Below, one piece after another: positions 1 through 5,866 of a stretch of 8,033 bases of DNA. The position numbers and the translations under genes are program-made. Source of the DNA: an uncultured Sutterella sp. (GTDB lineage Bacteria > Pseudomonadota > Gammaproteobacteria > Burkholderiales > Burkholderiaceae_F); assembly GCA_900554375.1 (NCBI GenBank), contig USHK01000044.1, positions 1-8,033 on the forward strand, given 5' to 3'. Below the pieces are notes generated by a model. That model searched no databases. It was given only the letters and a program-made list of their open reading frames with translations, and was not told the origin of the DNA. The stretch's first letter is position 1. Each line of letters opens with the position of its first letter.

Positions 1-67
1 TCCGTCATTTGTATCCGGAGCTTTAAGCGAAAATATTATTGTTACAAGGTACTAGGTTATTTCTTTG

Positions 68-880
68 TTATTCCCAAGCCGGAACGACCGCGCCCTTAAA
101 TTCTTCCTTAATGAATTTTGCAACTTCCGGCGATTGGAATGCCTTTACAAACTTCTGTACGTCTGCATTATTAGCATTATTCTCTCTTGCCGCAATAATG
201 ATCAGCGCATAAGGAGCTTCTTTAGATTCGTAATAGAAACCGTCTTTTTCCGGGGATAGGCCTGCACTGATAACGTAATTCATCGGGATCGTGGCGATAT
301 CAACGTCGGACAAGCTTCTCGGCAGCTGAGCGGCTTCGAGCTCTTTGAATTTCAAATGCTTAGGATTGTCGATAATATCGGCAACCGTAATTGCAGAGCC
401 GTCTTTTCCGGGCTGCAGTTTAATTAAGCCGGCCTTTTCGATTAACTGAAGGCCGCGACCTTCATTGCTCGGGTCATTTGGGATCGCAAACGTTGCACCG
501 TCGGGAATGTCCTTCAGGCTATGAATATTTTTTGAATAAAAGCCCATCGGCTGAACCACAGCTACACCGATATTTTTCAGATGAGTTCCCTGCTGTTTAT
601 TGAAGTTATTGAGAAAAGGTTCATGTTGATAAATTGCGATATCCAGTGAGCCTTCTTCCAAACTCTTATTCGGAGAAATGTAGTCGGTAAATTCAATTAC
701 CTTAACGTTCAAGCCCTGCTTTTTAGCCACTTCTGCAGCTTTTTGGACATTAGCTGCGTGGGGACCGGCCGTTGCACCGACTTTAAGTTCTGAGGTCTTT
801 TTATCGCCGCATCCGGAAAGAAGAAGAGGAACGGCAATTACTGTTGCGGCAGCCAGTTTTAAAAATTGGAATCGTTGCAT
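68..880 (-). CDS. metQ: MetQ/NlpA-family methionine-binding lipoprotein
   Basis: Substrate-binding lipoprotein of a MetNIQ-type ABC importer, which captures methionine in the periplasm and hands it to the MetI permease and MetN ATPase. The 270-residue product starts with a short basic n-region and a hydrophobic stretch ending in the lipobox LLSGC, so Cys24 is the predicted lipidated residue. The mature part reads as an NLPA-family protein: KVGATAGPHA at the start, then EFTDYISPNKSLEEGSLDIA, YQHEPFLNNF, and AIPNDPSNEGRGLQLIEKAGLI. Length is normal. The open frame extends to a GTG at 889, but that GTG lies inside the AGGTG Shine-Dalgarno sequence (887-891), 6 bases before the ATG at 880, so I start at 880. 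It is preceded by a long gene-poor stretch and therefore probably has its own promoter. MetN and MetI are not visible; they could lie beyond the left edge or elsewhere. Family assignment is strong; methionine as ligand is inferred from the family. Confidence 0.93.
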   Translation of the reverse strand: MQRFQFLKLAAATVIAVPLLLSGCGDKKTSELKVGATAGPHAANVQKAAEVAKKQGLNVKVIEFTDYISPNKSLEEGSLDIAIYQHEPFLNNFNKQQGTHLKNIGVAVVQPMGFYSKNIHSLKDIPDGATFAIPNDPSNEGRGLQLIEKAGLIKLQPGKDGSAITVADIIDNPKHLKFKELEAAQLPRSLSDVDIATIPMNYVISAGLSPEKDGFYYESKEAPYALIIIAARENNANNADVQKFVKAFQSPEVAKFIKEEFKGAVVPAWE

Positions 881-886
881 GCTTTT

Positions 887-891
887 CACCT
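887..891 (-). promoter_or_regulatory. Shine-Dalgarno that fixes the metQ start
   Basis: On the minus strand AGGTG stands 6 bases before the ATG at 880. The upstream in-frame GTG (889-887) is part of this site, so it is an unlikely initiator. Confidence 0.7.
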
Positions 892-1562
892 ATACAAAGT
901 TAGTTGTTTAATTTGTCGGGACTAGAAAAGCATGTGATTTTTAAATGTACCTTCACTCTGCTTATTCTTATCCCAAGTTAGAGATAGATTTGGAAAAGAA
1001 AAAATAGAGAAGTCAGCAAGACATTCCTTAGCGGAAAGTCAGACTCACATTCGGCACATTCGATTTGACAGCACAAAGCTTTCGCCGTTAAGCGAAGCTA
1101 TAACATTGTGGTTCAGTGTGCTGTTCATTTTCAATGTTTCAATGAAGGTCGAATGATTTCATTCTATGTAGAAAAAGAAGAAAAAACGAAAAAGAAAGTA
1201 CGATTTTCGGAGCACACACGCGAGAAGCCTACTGTTTTCTATAATTTGCTTTAAATGACAAGAATAAGTTCACTCTAAAAGGCTATCAGTCTCGGGCTGC
1301 CTGCAATCCAGTATTCTTTAGGTGTTAAATCTATACGTGTCATGGAGGCATGCTACACCAGTTTCATCTTTACCACCCCATTGTCGTGACATCCAATCAG
1401 ATCTATTTCGAAAGACACGAGCGACGGAATCTTGAATCCGTTTGCTTGACTGTTCTTGAAAAAGCCGCGTCCATCCTCTTACCGAACGTGTAGAAGTAGA
1501 TCTAAATGCTCCGCTCAATGGAGAGGTATCAGCGCAGCCTATCAGCTAGCTCTAAAACTTCT
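892..1562. other. Long gene-poor intergenic stretch between the HIT gene and metQ
   Basis: About 670 bases without a convincing gene. A 66-codon minus-strand frame (1318-1518, TTG start) has no ribosome binding site and no recognisable family. A different minus frame is open for 41 codons at 1353-1478 with rather protein-like composition but no usable start, so a decayed gene remnant is possible. Structures visible are a bulged hairpin at 1077-1099 (arms AGCTT and AAGCT with CGC/GCG inside), a short dyad GAATGA-TT-TCATTC at 1151-1164, and a purine-rich stretch at 1170-1200 on the plus strand. I see no tRNA, riboswitch or clear rho-independent terminator. The part nearest 890 must contain the metQ promoter, but I cannot place -35 and -10 boxes with confidence. 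Confidence 0.6.
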
Positions 1563-1952
1563 CTAGTAGTTTTGCTTCGCCGGGATAACGCCTCTTACTC
1601 CGCCTCTTGGATTAGGAACATCTCCCTTATATCTTGGAATAAGGTGAACATGGACATGAAAAATTGACTGCCCGGCATCGGCCCCGACATTCACACCGAC
1701 GTTGTATCCGTCAGGATGGAGCTTCTCTTCGACCTCTGCTTTCATTTTGTTAAGCAGTTCATTGATAGCCAATACTTCGTTTGTTGTCAGATCAAAGTAA
1801 TTTGAGACATGCCTTTTGGGAATCACTAAAACGTGGCCCGGATTGACAGGAAAGCCATCAAAAATAGCGAAGGCCAAATCATTTTCAGCTGCGATTTTCT
1901 TGTTTTTGAAAATTTCGCAGAAGAGGCACGGATCATTAACGTTTATTGCCAT
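1563..1952 (-). CDS. HIT (histidine triad) family nucleotide hydrolase
   Basis: Small cytoplasmic nucleotide-binding hydrolase or transferase of the HIT superfamily; relatives split nucleoside phosphoramidates, aminoacyl-adenylates or dinucleoside polyphosphates. The 129-residue protein has the signature triad H99-V-H101-V-H103-L-I followed by PRY; the middle or last His region provides the catalytic nucleophile in the family. Near the N-terminus PCLFC gives Cys9 and Cys12, which together with His48 and His99 are probably a structural zinc site as in bacterial Hit proteins. DGFPVNPGHVLVIPKRH is the usual core strand region. The ATG at 1952 overlaps the last 10 bases of the upstream nuclease frame and has no clear Shine-Dalgarno; a small inverted repeat (1954-1966) sits directly before it. 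Translation is therefore probably coupled to the upstream reading frame. The physiological substrate cannot be read from the sequence. Confidence 0.93.
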   Translation of the reverse strand: MAINVNDPCLFCEIFKNKKIAAENDLAFAIFDGFPVNPGHVLVIPKRHVSNYFDLTTNEVLAINELLNKMKAEVEEKLHPDGYNVGVNVGADAGQSIFHVHVHLIPRYKGDVPNPRGGVRGVIPAKQNY

Positions 1953-2659
1953 AATGGGAAGCCCATGTTCAGTGCGGTTTGTTGGAGCGGCTCAAGATGC
2001 TCCCGGAAGATTTCAATTATCTGAGCATCAGGTGCGCAAAGAAAATCTGCTATTTCTATGCCGAGGAAGTTTTCATACTCTGCAAAGAACTCCTTCGAAC
2101 ACTCCATGTCTTTTGAAATATGGTACCGGATAAGGTTTTTATGCTGAAGCGCAAGAGGCCGGATAAATGAATCTTGCGGTATTTGATCACTCTTAGAAGA
2201 GTTCGGCCCTAGATCCATCGGCGTCAAATTCCAAATCTGGTTATGCACCACGAATGTCCAAGGTAAGAAATGATCTAAAGCAAAGCCTTCCGGATCGAAC
2301 GCATTCCCGTAAATATCCCTCGACAAATGAGACGAGCGGATGAAAGGAAGCCAGAAATGCCTTTGTCTCTCCAAGTTCACTCTGCCTTCGGGCAACTCGA
2401 ATTTCCTCGTTAACGCCGGCACCGCGGTGTTTTTCAGCTGGAGGAAATCCGCAAAGTTCCAATAAGTAAAGTCTTTGAGGAGCGTGTAGTTTTCTTCGAA
2501 GTATTCGCGCCACTCGGGCGGAATCTCAATCCAGCTCGAATTATTGTCCGGGAAATAGTACGGGTTCCGCACGGAATTAAAACGAACCGCCTCTTTGACG
2601 GATTCCACCGTCTTCGGAAACCAAACGCTCAGAAAACGGTACGTCACATATCTCTCCAA
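1943..2659 (-). CDS. C-terminal, HNH-containing fragment of the endonuclease
   Basis: This 238-codon frame carries the catalytic part of the split gene. The HNH core is at residues 129-161 of the frame (2177-2275): D129-H130, then H139-N140, W143-N144-L, N153 and K156, followed by SDQIP. This matches the pattern DHfLPWsfv.h.q.WNL.P.....NSSKSD..P of a metal-dependent HNH nuclease, with Asn at the third position instead of His. The zinc-binding CxxC pairs found in many HNH proteins are absent (RDIYGNAF occupies the place). YVTYRFLSVWF at the start and the aromatic EYFEENYTLLKDFTYWNFADF region are typical of the family linker. The coordinate 2659 is a TTG with no ribosome binding site, so this is probably not a real start. 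The stop codon lies 10 bases inside the HIT gene. Confidence 0.75.
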   Translation of the reverse strand: MERYVTYRFLSVWFPKTVESVKEAVRFNSVRNPYYFPDNNSSWIEIPPEWREYFEENYTLLKDFTYWNFADFLQLKNTAVPALTRKFELPEGRVNLERQRHFWLPFIRSSHLSRDIYGNAFDPEGFALDHFLPWTFVVHNQIWNLTPMDLGPNSSKSDQIPQDSFIRPLALQHKNLIRYHISKDMECSKEFFAEYENFLGIEIADFLCAPDAQIIEIFREHLEPLQQTALNMGFPLWQ

Positions 2660-3065
2660 GCGTGAAGAAATTATTTTTTTTAAATTTTTCTGGCTCGCCT
2701 GCGGCCAAAGTCTCTAATGCCACCAAAGCTTCAGACTCTTTGTATTTCGGGTCAAAAGGAAAGCCGTTCTCGGGATTTTTCAGCGCCTCAATTATTTCTG
2801 TAATACGGTCTAATTTTCCAAAGGACAGTTTGAACCTTTGCGTCGGAATCCACGCTTTTGCAACCATTCTCGCGAAGATCTCCGTTGTAGGCAACCTCAG
2901 AGAACCGTTTTTTGCGGGTGCCCTCTCCTTTACAAGATCCAAAATGGACAAAAACCAAAGGAATTTATAGGAAGTCGTGGTGTTGCGAAATACTCGTTGA
3001 AAAGAATGGATATCCACTGCGGAGGAAGCAGTCGGTAACGAAGAACCTAACGGATCTTTCATCAT
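2577..3065 (-). CDS. N-terminal fragment of the HNH endonuclease
   Basis: This 162-residue frame carries the start of the split nuclease gene. Residues about 28-48 (NTTTSYKFLWFLSILDLVKE) and 67-92 (ARMVAKAWIPTQRFKLSFGK and on) resemble the helical N-terminal domain seen before the HNH domain in this family. Residues up to about 136 look family-like. The last 26 (from GEICDVPF to RQRGGSF) look like out-of-frame translation of the DNA that encodes YVTYRFL in the other frame. Translation start is well supported: a strong GGAGGAGGA stretch at 3066-3074 stands directly before two tandem ATGs at 3065 and 3062. The second ATG, 7 bases from one GGAGG copy, is the better-spaced choice and removes one residue. 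It begins about 150 bases after the response regulator gene and may share its transcript or have its own promoter. Alone it has no nuclease motif. Confidence 0.7.
   Translation of the reverse strand: MMKDPLGSSLPTASSAVDIHSFQRVFRNTTTSYKFLWFLSILDLVKERAPAKNGSLRLPTTEIFARMVAKAWIPTQRFKLSFGKLDRITEIIEALKNPENGFPFDPKYKESEALVALETLAAGEPEKFKKNNFFTLGEICDVPFSERLVSEDGGIRQRGGSF
2674..2681 (-). repeat. A8 homopolymer at the nuclease frame switch
   Basis: On the coding strand GAAAAATTTAAAAAAAATAA contains eight consecutive A. Losing one A, or adding two, would put the upstream frame into the downstream frame through K-K-I-I-S-S-R-L-E-R-Y-V with no stop codon between. Homopolymers of this size are known sites of replication slippage, RNA polymerase slippage and ribosomal frameshifting. 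Confidence 0.6.
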
Positions 3066-3076
3066 TCCTCCTCCCC
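3066..3076 (-). promoter_or_regulatory. Strong double Shine-Dalgarno of the nuclease gene
   Basis: GGGGAGGAGGA on the minus strand contains two overlapping GGAGG copies directly before tandem ATG codons at 3065 and 3062. The strength of this site argues that the gene is, or was until recently, well translated. Confidence 0.65.
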
Positions 3077-3214
3077 AAAGCGACTTTCAGACTGTCCGAA
3101 ATAGATTAACTCAAAAGCTCACAATAAGCGAAAACGAAAAAATTTTTAACTCGCTAAACAAAAACTCTTCTCTTCTTTCGGATACCACGGAATAACTTTA
3201 GTGATCAAATCGTC

Positions 3215-3865
3215 CTAGCGAATATCTTCCGATGAAGAATCTTCTTCATGAAGAATACTGAGGATACTGGCAACTCCGACAGCGCTTTTCACTCCGAGTT
3301 TGCGGCAGACCGCTCCTCGATGAACCTGCACGGTCTTTTCACTAATCTCTAACTCGTCGGCAATCTGTTTATTAAGCAAACCTCTTGCAACCTTCTTTGC
3401 CACCATTTTTTCACGAGCGGTTAGCGTATCAAAAACGTGGCGGTATTCCTCTGTAAGCTGAGTCTGGTGGCGTCGCTCCACATCCTTAGCCACGGCCTTT
3501 TCAATAGCCGTTAAGAGGCGGTCCGCGCTGACTGGTTTCGGAAGAAAATCCGTTGCTCCGTCCTTTAATGCCTGCACGGCCATATCAATATCGCCATGAG
3601 CGGAGACAAAAATAATAGGTAGGTCGTTTTTTTGCAGCATCATCACACGCTGCAGTTCAATCCCGCTCATATCCGGCATTCGAACATCCAATACTGCGCA
3701 GCCCAGTGCGGTGCGGTCATCTTCCTCAAGAAATCGAAGCGCAGAAGAGTAACACTTGGTTGTCCAACCCTCTCCTTCAATTAAGAAACGCCATGATTTG
3801 CGCATCGAATCGTCGTCATCAATAATTCTTACGACAGCATTTTCTTGCAGCTTATCCAGGCCCAT
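3215..3865 (-). CDS. TtrR/FixJ-like LuxR-family response regulator
   Basis: DNA-binding partner of the sensor kinase encoded just upstream. The 216-residue protein has a receiver domain at about residues 10-125 and a LuxR/FixJ helix-turn-helix at about 148-205. Receiver residues are all present: acidic cluster D16-D19, phosphoacceptor D60 in LDVRMPDMSG, S88 in FVSAHGD, and K110 in LPKPV. The output domain reads LTAREKMVAKKVARGLLNKQIADELEISEKTVQVHRGAV, the typical FixJ/NarL pattern. The gene begins inside the last 14 bases of the kinase gene, with its own good Shine-Dalgarno (GGAGG, 3872-3876) 6 bases before ATG. Family and domain structure are those of TtrR, the tetrathionate response regulator, and of other FixJ-type regulators. 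Target promoters are not proven; the dyads at 5750-5777 and 5810-5825 upstream of the operon are candidates for autoregulation. Confidence 0.93.
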   Translation of the reverse strand: MGLDKLQENAVVRIIDDDDSMRKSWRFLIEGEGWTTKCYSSALRFLEEDDRTALGCAVLDVRMPDMSGIELQRVMMLQKNDLPIIFVSAHGDIDMAVQALKDGATDFLPKPVSADRLLTAIEKAVAKDVERRHQTQLTEEYRHVFDTLTAREKMVAKKVARGLLNKQIADELEISEKTVQVHRGAVCRKLGVKSAVGVASILSILHEEDSSSEDIR

Positions 3866-5666
3866 CTTTATCCTCCAAGGCTAAAGGAAGAGAAGCTATA
3901 CAGCGAAGGCCGCCTGAAGGAATCCTGACTAGCTTCAAGGACCCACCGTTAGCTTCTAACAACTCTCTGACAATCGCGAGTCCCAGGCCCAAACCATCCT
4001 TTTTCCTGGATTGCCCGAGATTTCGCATTGAGGCAAACTGTTCGTCCGACATCCTCGGACCGTTATCATCAATAATCACAAGAGCATAAGCTCCCGCATT
4101 TTTAATCTCTACTTTGATTTCTGCGTCCGGCTGATCTCTCACTGCCTCTTCAGCATTTTTAAGTAAGTTCATCACAACCAGATCTACATTTAACGGATCA
4201 GCGAAAACAACCAGATTCTTTTCCCCGCTAAGTGTGCACTTGCTGCTCAGGCGCCCTAGCCGTTTCATAAGCTCTATTGTGTGGCTCACGGAGAATTCTA
4301 AATTGAAGCGTTTCCGCTCACGTGGTTCTTTTCGGCCGATATTTCTAACGAATTCAACAATTTCTGAAGCTCTTTGACTTTCAGATTTAATTTCTGAAAG
4401 CGCCTCTTCAAGAACTTCTTCCGTCGGTTTTTTACCGCGTTTCAGCTGTCTGAGAATGGCCTCTGAATAATTATTGATCGCTCCTAATGGCTGCTTCAGC
4501 TCATGCGCAACCATTGCAGAAATAATTCCGATGGATTTTGCTTTTTCCAATCCTTCAATACGTTCGGTGATTCTCCGATTCTCACGTTCATACTCGCGGT
4601 TTTCTTCGACTTTTTTGTGAAGCTGAGCTGTTTTTCTTCTTACCGTAAAAGCAAGATATGCCCAGTTAAGAAGGAATAGAAGAAATACACTGCATCCGAT
4701 AATGAAATACCATCGATAATATTTCAGTATCCAGCCAATGGTCCTATCTTCCAGATATCTGACCTCCATGCGTTCTAAGAGCAGATTCATTTGATCGTAG
4801 TCTGTAGCCACGGTCCAATAAGAACCTTCCTCTTTTCCCGGCGGAAGCTGGAGCAGAGCCTCCATGATTTTTCTTAAAACCTTAGAGTCGAGCGTCGGCT
4901 GAGCTGACAGTATCCAGCCGGGATAAAGCTGTGTGGAGTGTTTGCAGTAAAAATCTTTATCCTTTTTCTCATTAATAACTTTTAAACAGCCATTCGGTAT
5001 TACACCGTCTGCTTCCATATTTTCCAAAAGACAGCTCGCAATAAAGGCAACATCGACTTCTTTATTGACAACTTGCTTGACCAACTCCGTCATCGGTTTA
5101 TGAGTTGCCGTCACCGACTTAAAGAGGTGATTGGGATTCAAACCTTCGGCCTGAATTTCTCCCATGACGGCTAAAAAGCCGGCGAAGGCTTTTGTACTCG
5201 AAATTGCGACTGTCTTACCTTTTAGATCCGCCAAACAGTTAATGTCGTTTCTATCACTTCGAACAACGATGACGCCGCCGTTTGCGTGGTTTGGATCCGG
5301 GGTTCGACTGTTTATGACGGTAAGAAGCGCCGAAGCCCCGCTTGCATCCGTCATGAGTGCGGTCAGGCCGCTGGAAGCAATCGCTAGGTCAAATCCCTTC
5401 ACCTGAGCAGCCTTTAAGAAGACTTCCTGATCATAAAATTGGACGACTAGTCGCCTCGGAGCGACAGCTTTTGCTATGGCGTTTACCGTCCCGTTGAAAT
5501 ACCGGACAGAAAGATTGGATCCGAAAGAGTTCACAACCGCAAGACGGACCGGGGGCAACAGGCTTTTCAGCTCAGAAGCTTGTCCGTAAGCAGAAATAAA
5601 ACCGCACAAAACGAGGACACACCACCTCATTTTGATCCGGTTAAATATCTCTACCCCAAAAATCAT
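3852..5666 (-). CDS. TtrS-like sensor histidine kinase with PhnD-type periplasmic domain
   Basis: Membrane sensor that should autophosphorylate on ligand binding outside the cytoplasm and pass phosphate to the downstream regulator. Order of parts in the 604-residue frame: N-terminal signal or anchor (about 13-30), PhnD-like binding domain (about 38-300; PPVRLAVVNSFG, FDLAIASSG, KGKTVAISSTKAFAG), transmembrane helix (about 319-341), coiled-coil linker (about 343-375), HisKA with H388 in VAHELKQPLGAINNYSEAI, and HATPase_c with N-box N504 (LLKNAEEAV), G1 box DDNGPRMS (533-540) and G2 box GLGLGLAIV (558-566). The G1 box has Arg where a second Gly is usual. The periplasmic part has four cysteines: 144, 212, 227 and 241. 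This architecture is that of the tetrathionate sensor TtrS, but no ttrABC genes are nearby, so the ligand is open. The start could be the ATG at 5630, which leaves a cleaner signal peptide (MRWCVLVLCGF); neither start has a strong Shine-Dalgarno. Confidence 0.92.
   Translation of the reverse strand: MIFGVEIFNRIKMRWCVLVLCGFISAYGQASELKSLLPPVRLAVVNSFGSNLSVRYFNGTVNAIAKAVAPRRLVVQFYDQEVFLKAAQVKGFDLAIASSGLTALMTDASGASALLTVINSRTPDPNHANGGVIVVRSDRNDINCLADLKGKTVAISSTKAFAGFLAVMGEIQAEGLNPNHLFKSVTATHKPMTELVKQVVNKEVDVAFIASCLLENMEADGVIPNGCLKVINEKKDKDFYCKHSTQLYPGWILSAQPTLDSKVLRKIMEALLQLPPGKEEGSYWTVATDYDQMNLLLERMEVRYLEDRTIGWILKYYRWYFIIGCSVFLLFLLNWAYLAFTVRRKTAQLHKKVEENREYERENRRITERIEGLEKAKSIGIISAMVAHELKQPLGAINNYSEAILRQLKRGKKPTEEVLEEALSEIKSESQRASEIVEFVRNIGRKEPRERKRFNLEFSVSHTIELMKRLGRLSSKCTLSGEKNLVVFADPLNVDLVVMNLLKNAEEAVRDQPDAEIKVEIKNAGAYALVIIDDNGPRMSDEQFASMRNLGQSRKKDGLGLGLAIVRELLEANGGSLKLVRIPSGGLRCIASLPLALEDKDGPG
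3872..3876 (-). promoter_or_regulatory. Shine-Dalgarno of the response regulator gene
   Basis: GGAGG lies 6 bases before the ATG at 3865, inside the 3' end of the kinase gene. It supports independent re-initiation on the overlapping mRNA. Confidence 0.75.
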
Positions 5667-5749
5667 ATTCCCAGCATTAGCCGCCGATTTGGCAGGAAGC
5701 CCGAATTCTCATTTCATAGGCGCCGTACATAAATCGGCATATTTGGTAA

Positions 5750-5777
5750 ACATTCACTCTTCTAAGAGTCGGAATGT
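5750..5777. promoter_or_regulatory. Imperfect inverted repeat upstream of the kinase operon
   Basis: ACATTC-ACTCTT-CT-AAGAGT-CG-GAATGT: two six-base arm pairs (ACATTC/GAATGT and ACTCTT/AAGAGT) around a CT centre, with a CG bulge on one side. It lies 84-111 bases upstream of the 5666 start, a usual distance for an activator or repressor site. A T-run terminator is not evident on the minus strand. Which protein binds is unknown. Confidence 0.35.
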
Positions 5778-5804
5778 ATTATTTTAATTTTCTCGAAATC
5801 AGAC

Positions 5805-5825
5805 AAAAATAAGACAATTGTCTTA
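5805..5825 (-). terminator. Candidate weak terminator of the cytochrome maturation operon
   Basis: TAAGACAATTGTCTTA (5810-5825) is a perfect 16-base palindrome. On the minus strand it is directly followed by five T, so the RNA could form a six-pair stem UAAGAC/GUCUUA with an AAUU loop and a U5 tail, about 40 bases after the TlpA-like stop codon. The stem is short and AU-rich, so termination may be inefficient. The perfect symmetry and the extra copies of AGACAA/TTGTCT around it fit an operator equally well. Confidence 0.35.
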
Positions 5826-5866
5826 GACGCAGAAGCAACACCTTTGTCTAACGACCGAATTCAAGA

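Larger units (their letters stand above)
1943..3065 (-). pseudogene. HNH endonuclease gene split by a +1 frame change
   Basis: The two minus-strand frames at 2577-3065 and 1943-2659 look like the N- and C-terminal parts of one HNH nuclease of about 370 residues. The first supplies the family-like opening (TTTSYKFLWFLSILDLVKE, then an AKAWIPTQRFKLSFGKLDRI segment). The second supplies YVTYRFLSVWF, the HNH core and the C-terminal helix. The downstream frame is +1 relative to the upstream one, and its only start is a TTG at 2659 with no ribosome binding site, so it is unlikely to be a separate gene. The switch must occur near an A8 run (2674-2681) or the adjacent GG at 2656-2657. Family recognition is from memory of similar proteins, not a search. 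Whether it is dead, phase-variable, recoded, or an assembly error cannot be decided here. Confidence 0.7.
5667..5866. other. Intergenic region with two dyads, promoter region of the sensor operon
   Basis: About 200 bases between the TlpA-like stop and the kinase start. Read on the minus strand it first has the palindrome and T5 run (5805-5825), then an AT-rich stretch around 5775-5800, then an imperfect dyad (5750-5777), then about 80 bases to the kinase start. AT-rich hexamers such as TAATAC and TAAAAT near 5777-5790 could serve as -10 elements, but no convincing -35 box is at the right distance. Confidence 0.5.

Noticed and set aside
892..1020. SAM-type riboswitch upstream of metQ
   Set aside because: The AT-rich leader shows none of the paired conserved elements I would expect, and no terminator-like hairpin precedes the start.
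1065..1104. TTGACA at 1065-1070 with TATAAC at 1099-1104, and TATAAT at 1240-1245, as plus-strand promoters
   Set aside because: Spacing of the first pair is 28 bases, far over the usual 16-18; the TATAAT has no matching -35 and no plus-strand gene follows.
1318..1518. 66-codon minus-strand reading frame as a small gene
   Set aside because: TTG start without a ribosome binding site, no recognised family, Arg/Ser-rich composition typical of random frames, and a competing frame looks equally protein-like.
1546..1558. GTTTTAGAGCTAG on the minus strand, identical to the start of the Streptococcus pyogenes Cas9 crRNA repeat
   Set aside because: Only 13 bases, present once, no second repeat, no spacers, no tracr-like partner and no cas gene nearby; best seen as chance.
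1816..2133. Plus-strand reading frames opposite the HIT and HNH genes
   Set aside because: No family signature and no ribosome binding site; they mirror the well-supported minus-strand genes.
3066..3214. Rho-independent terminator after the response regulator gene
   Set aside because: There are T runs on the minus strand but no GC-containing stem before them; the 150-base gap may be transcribed through.
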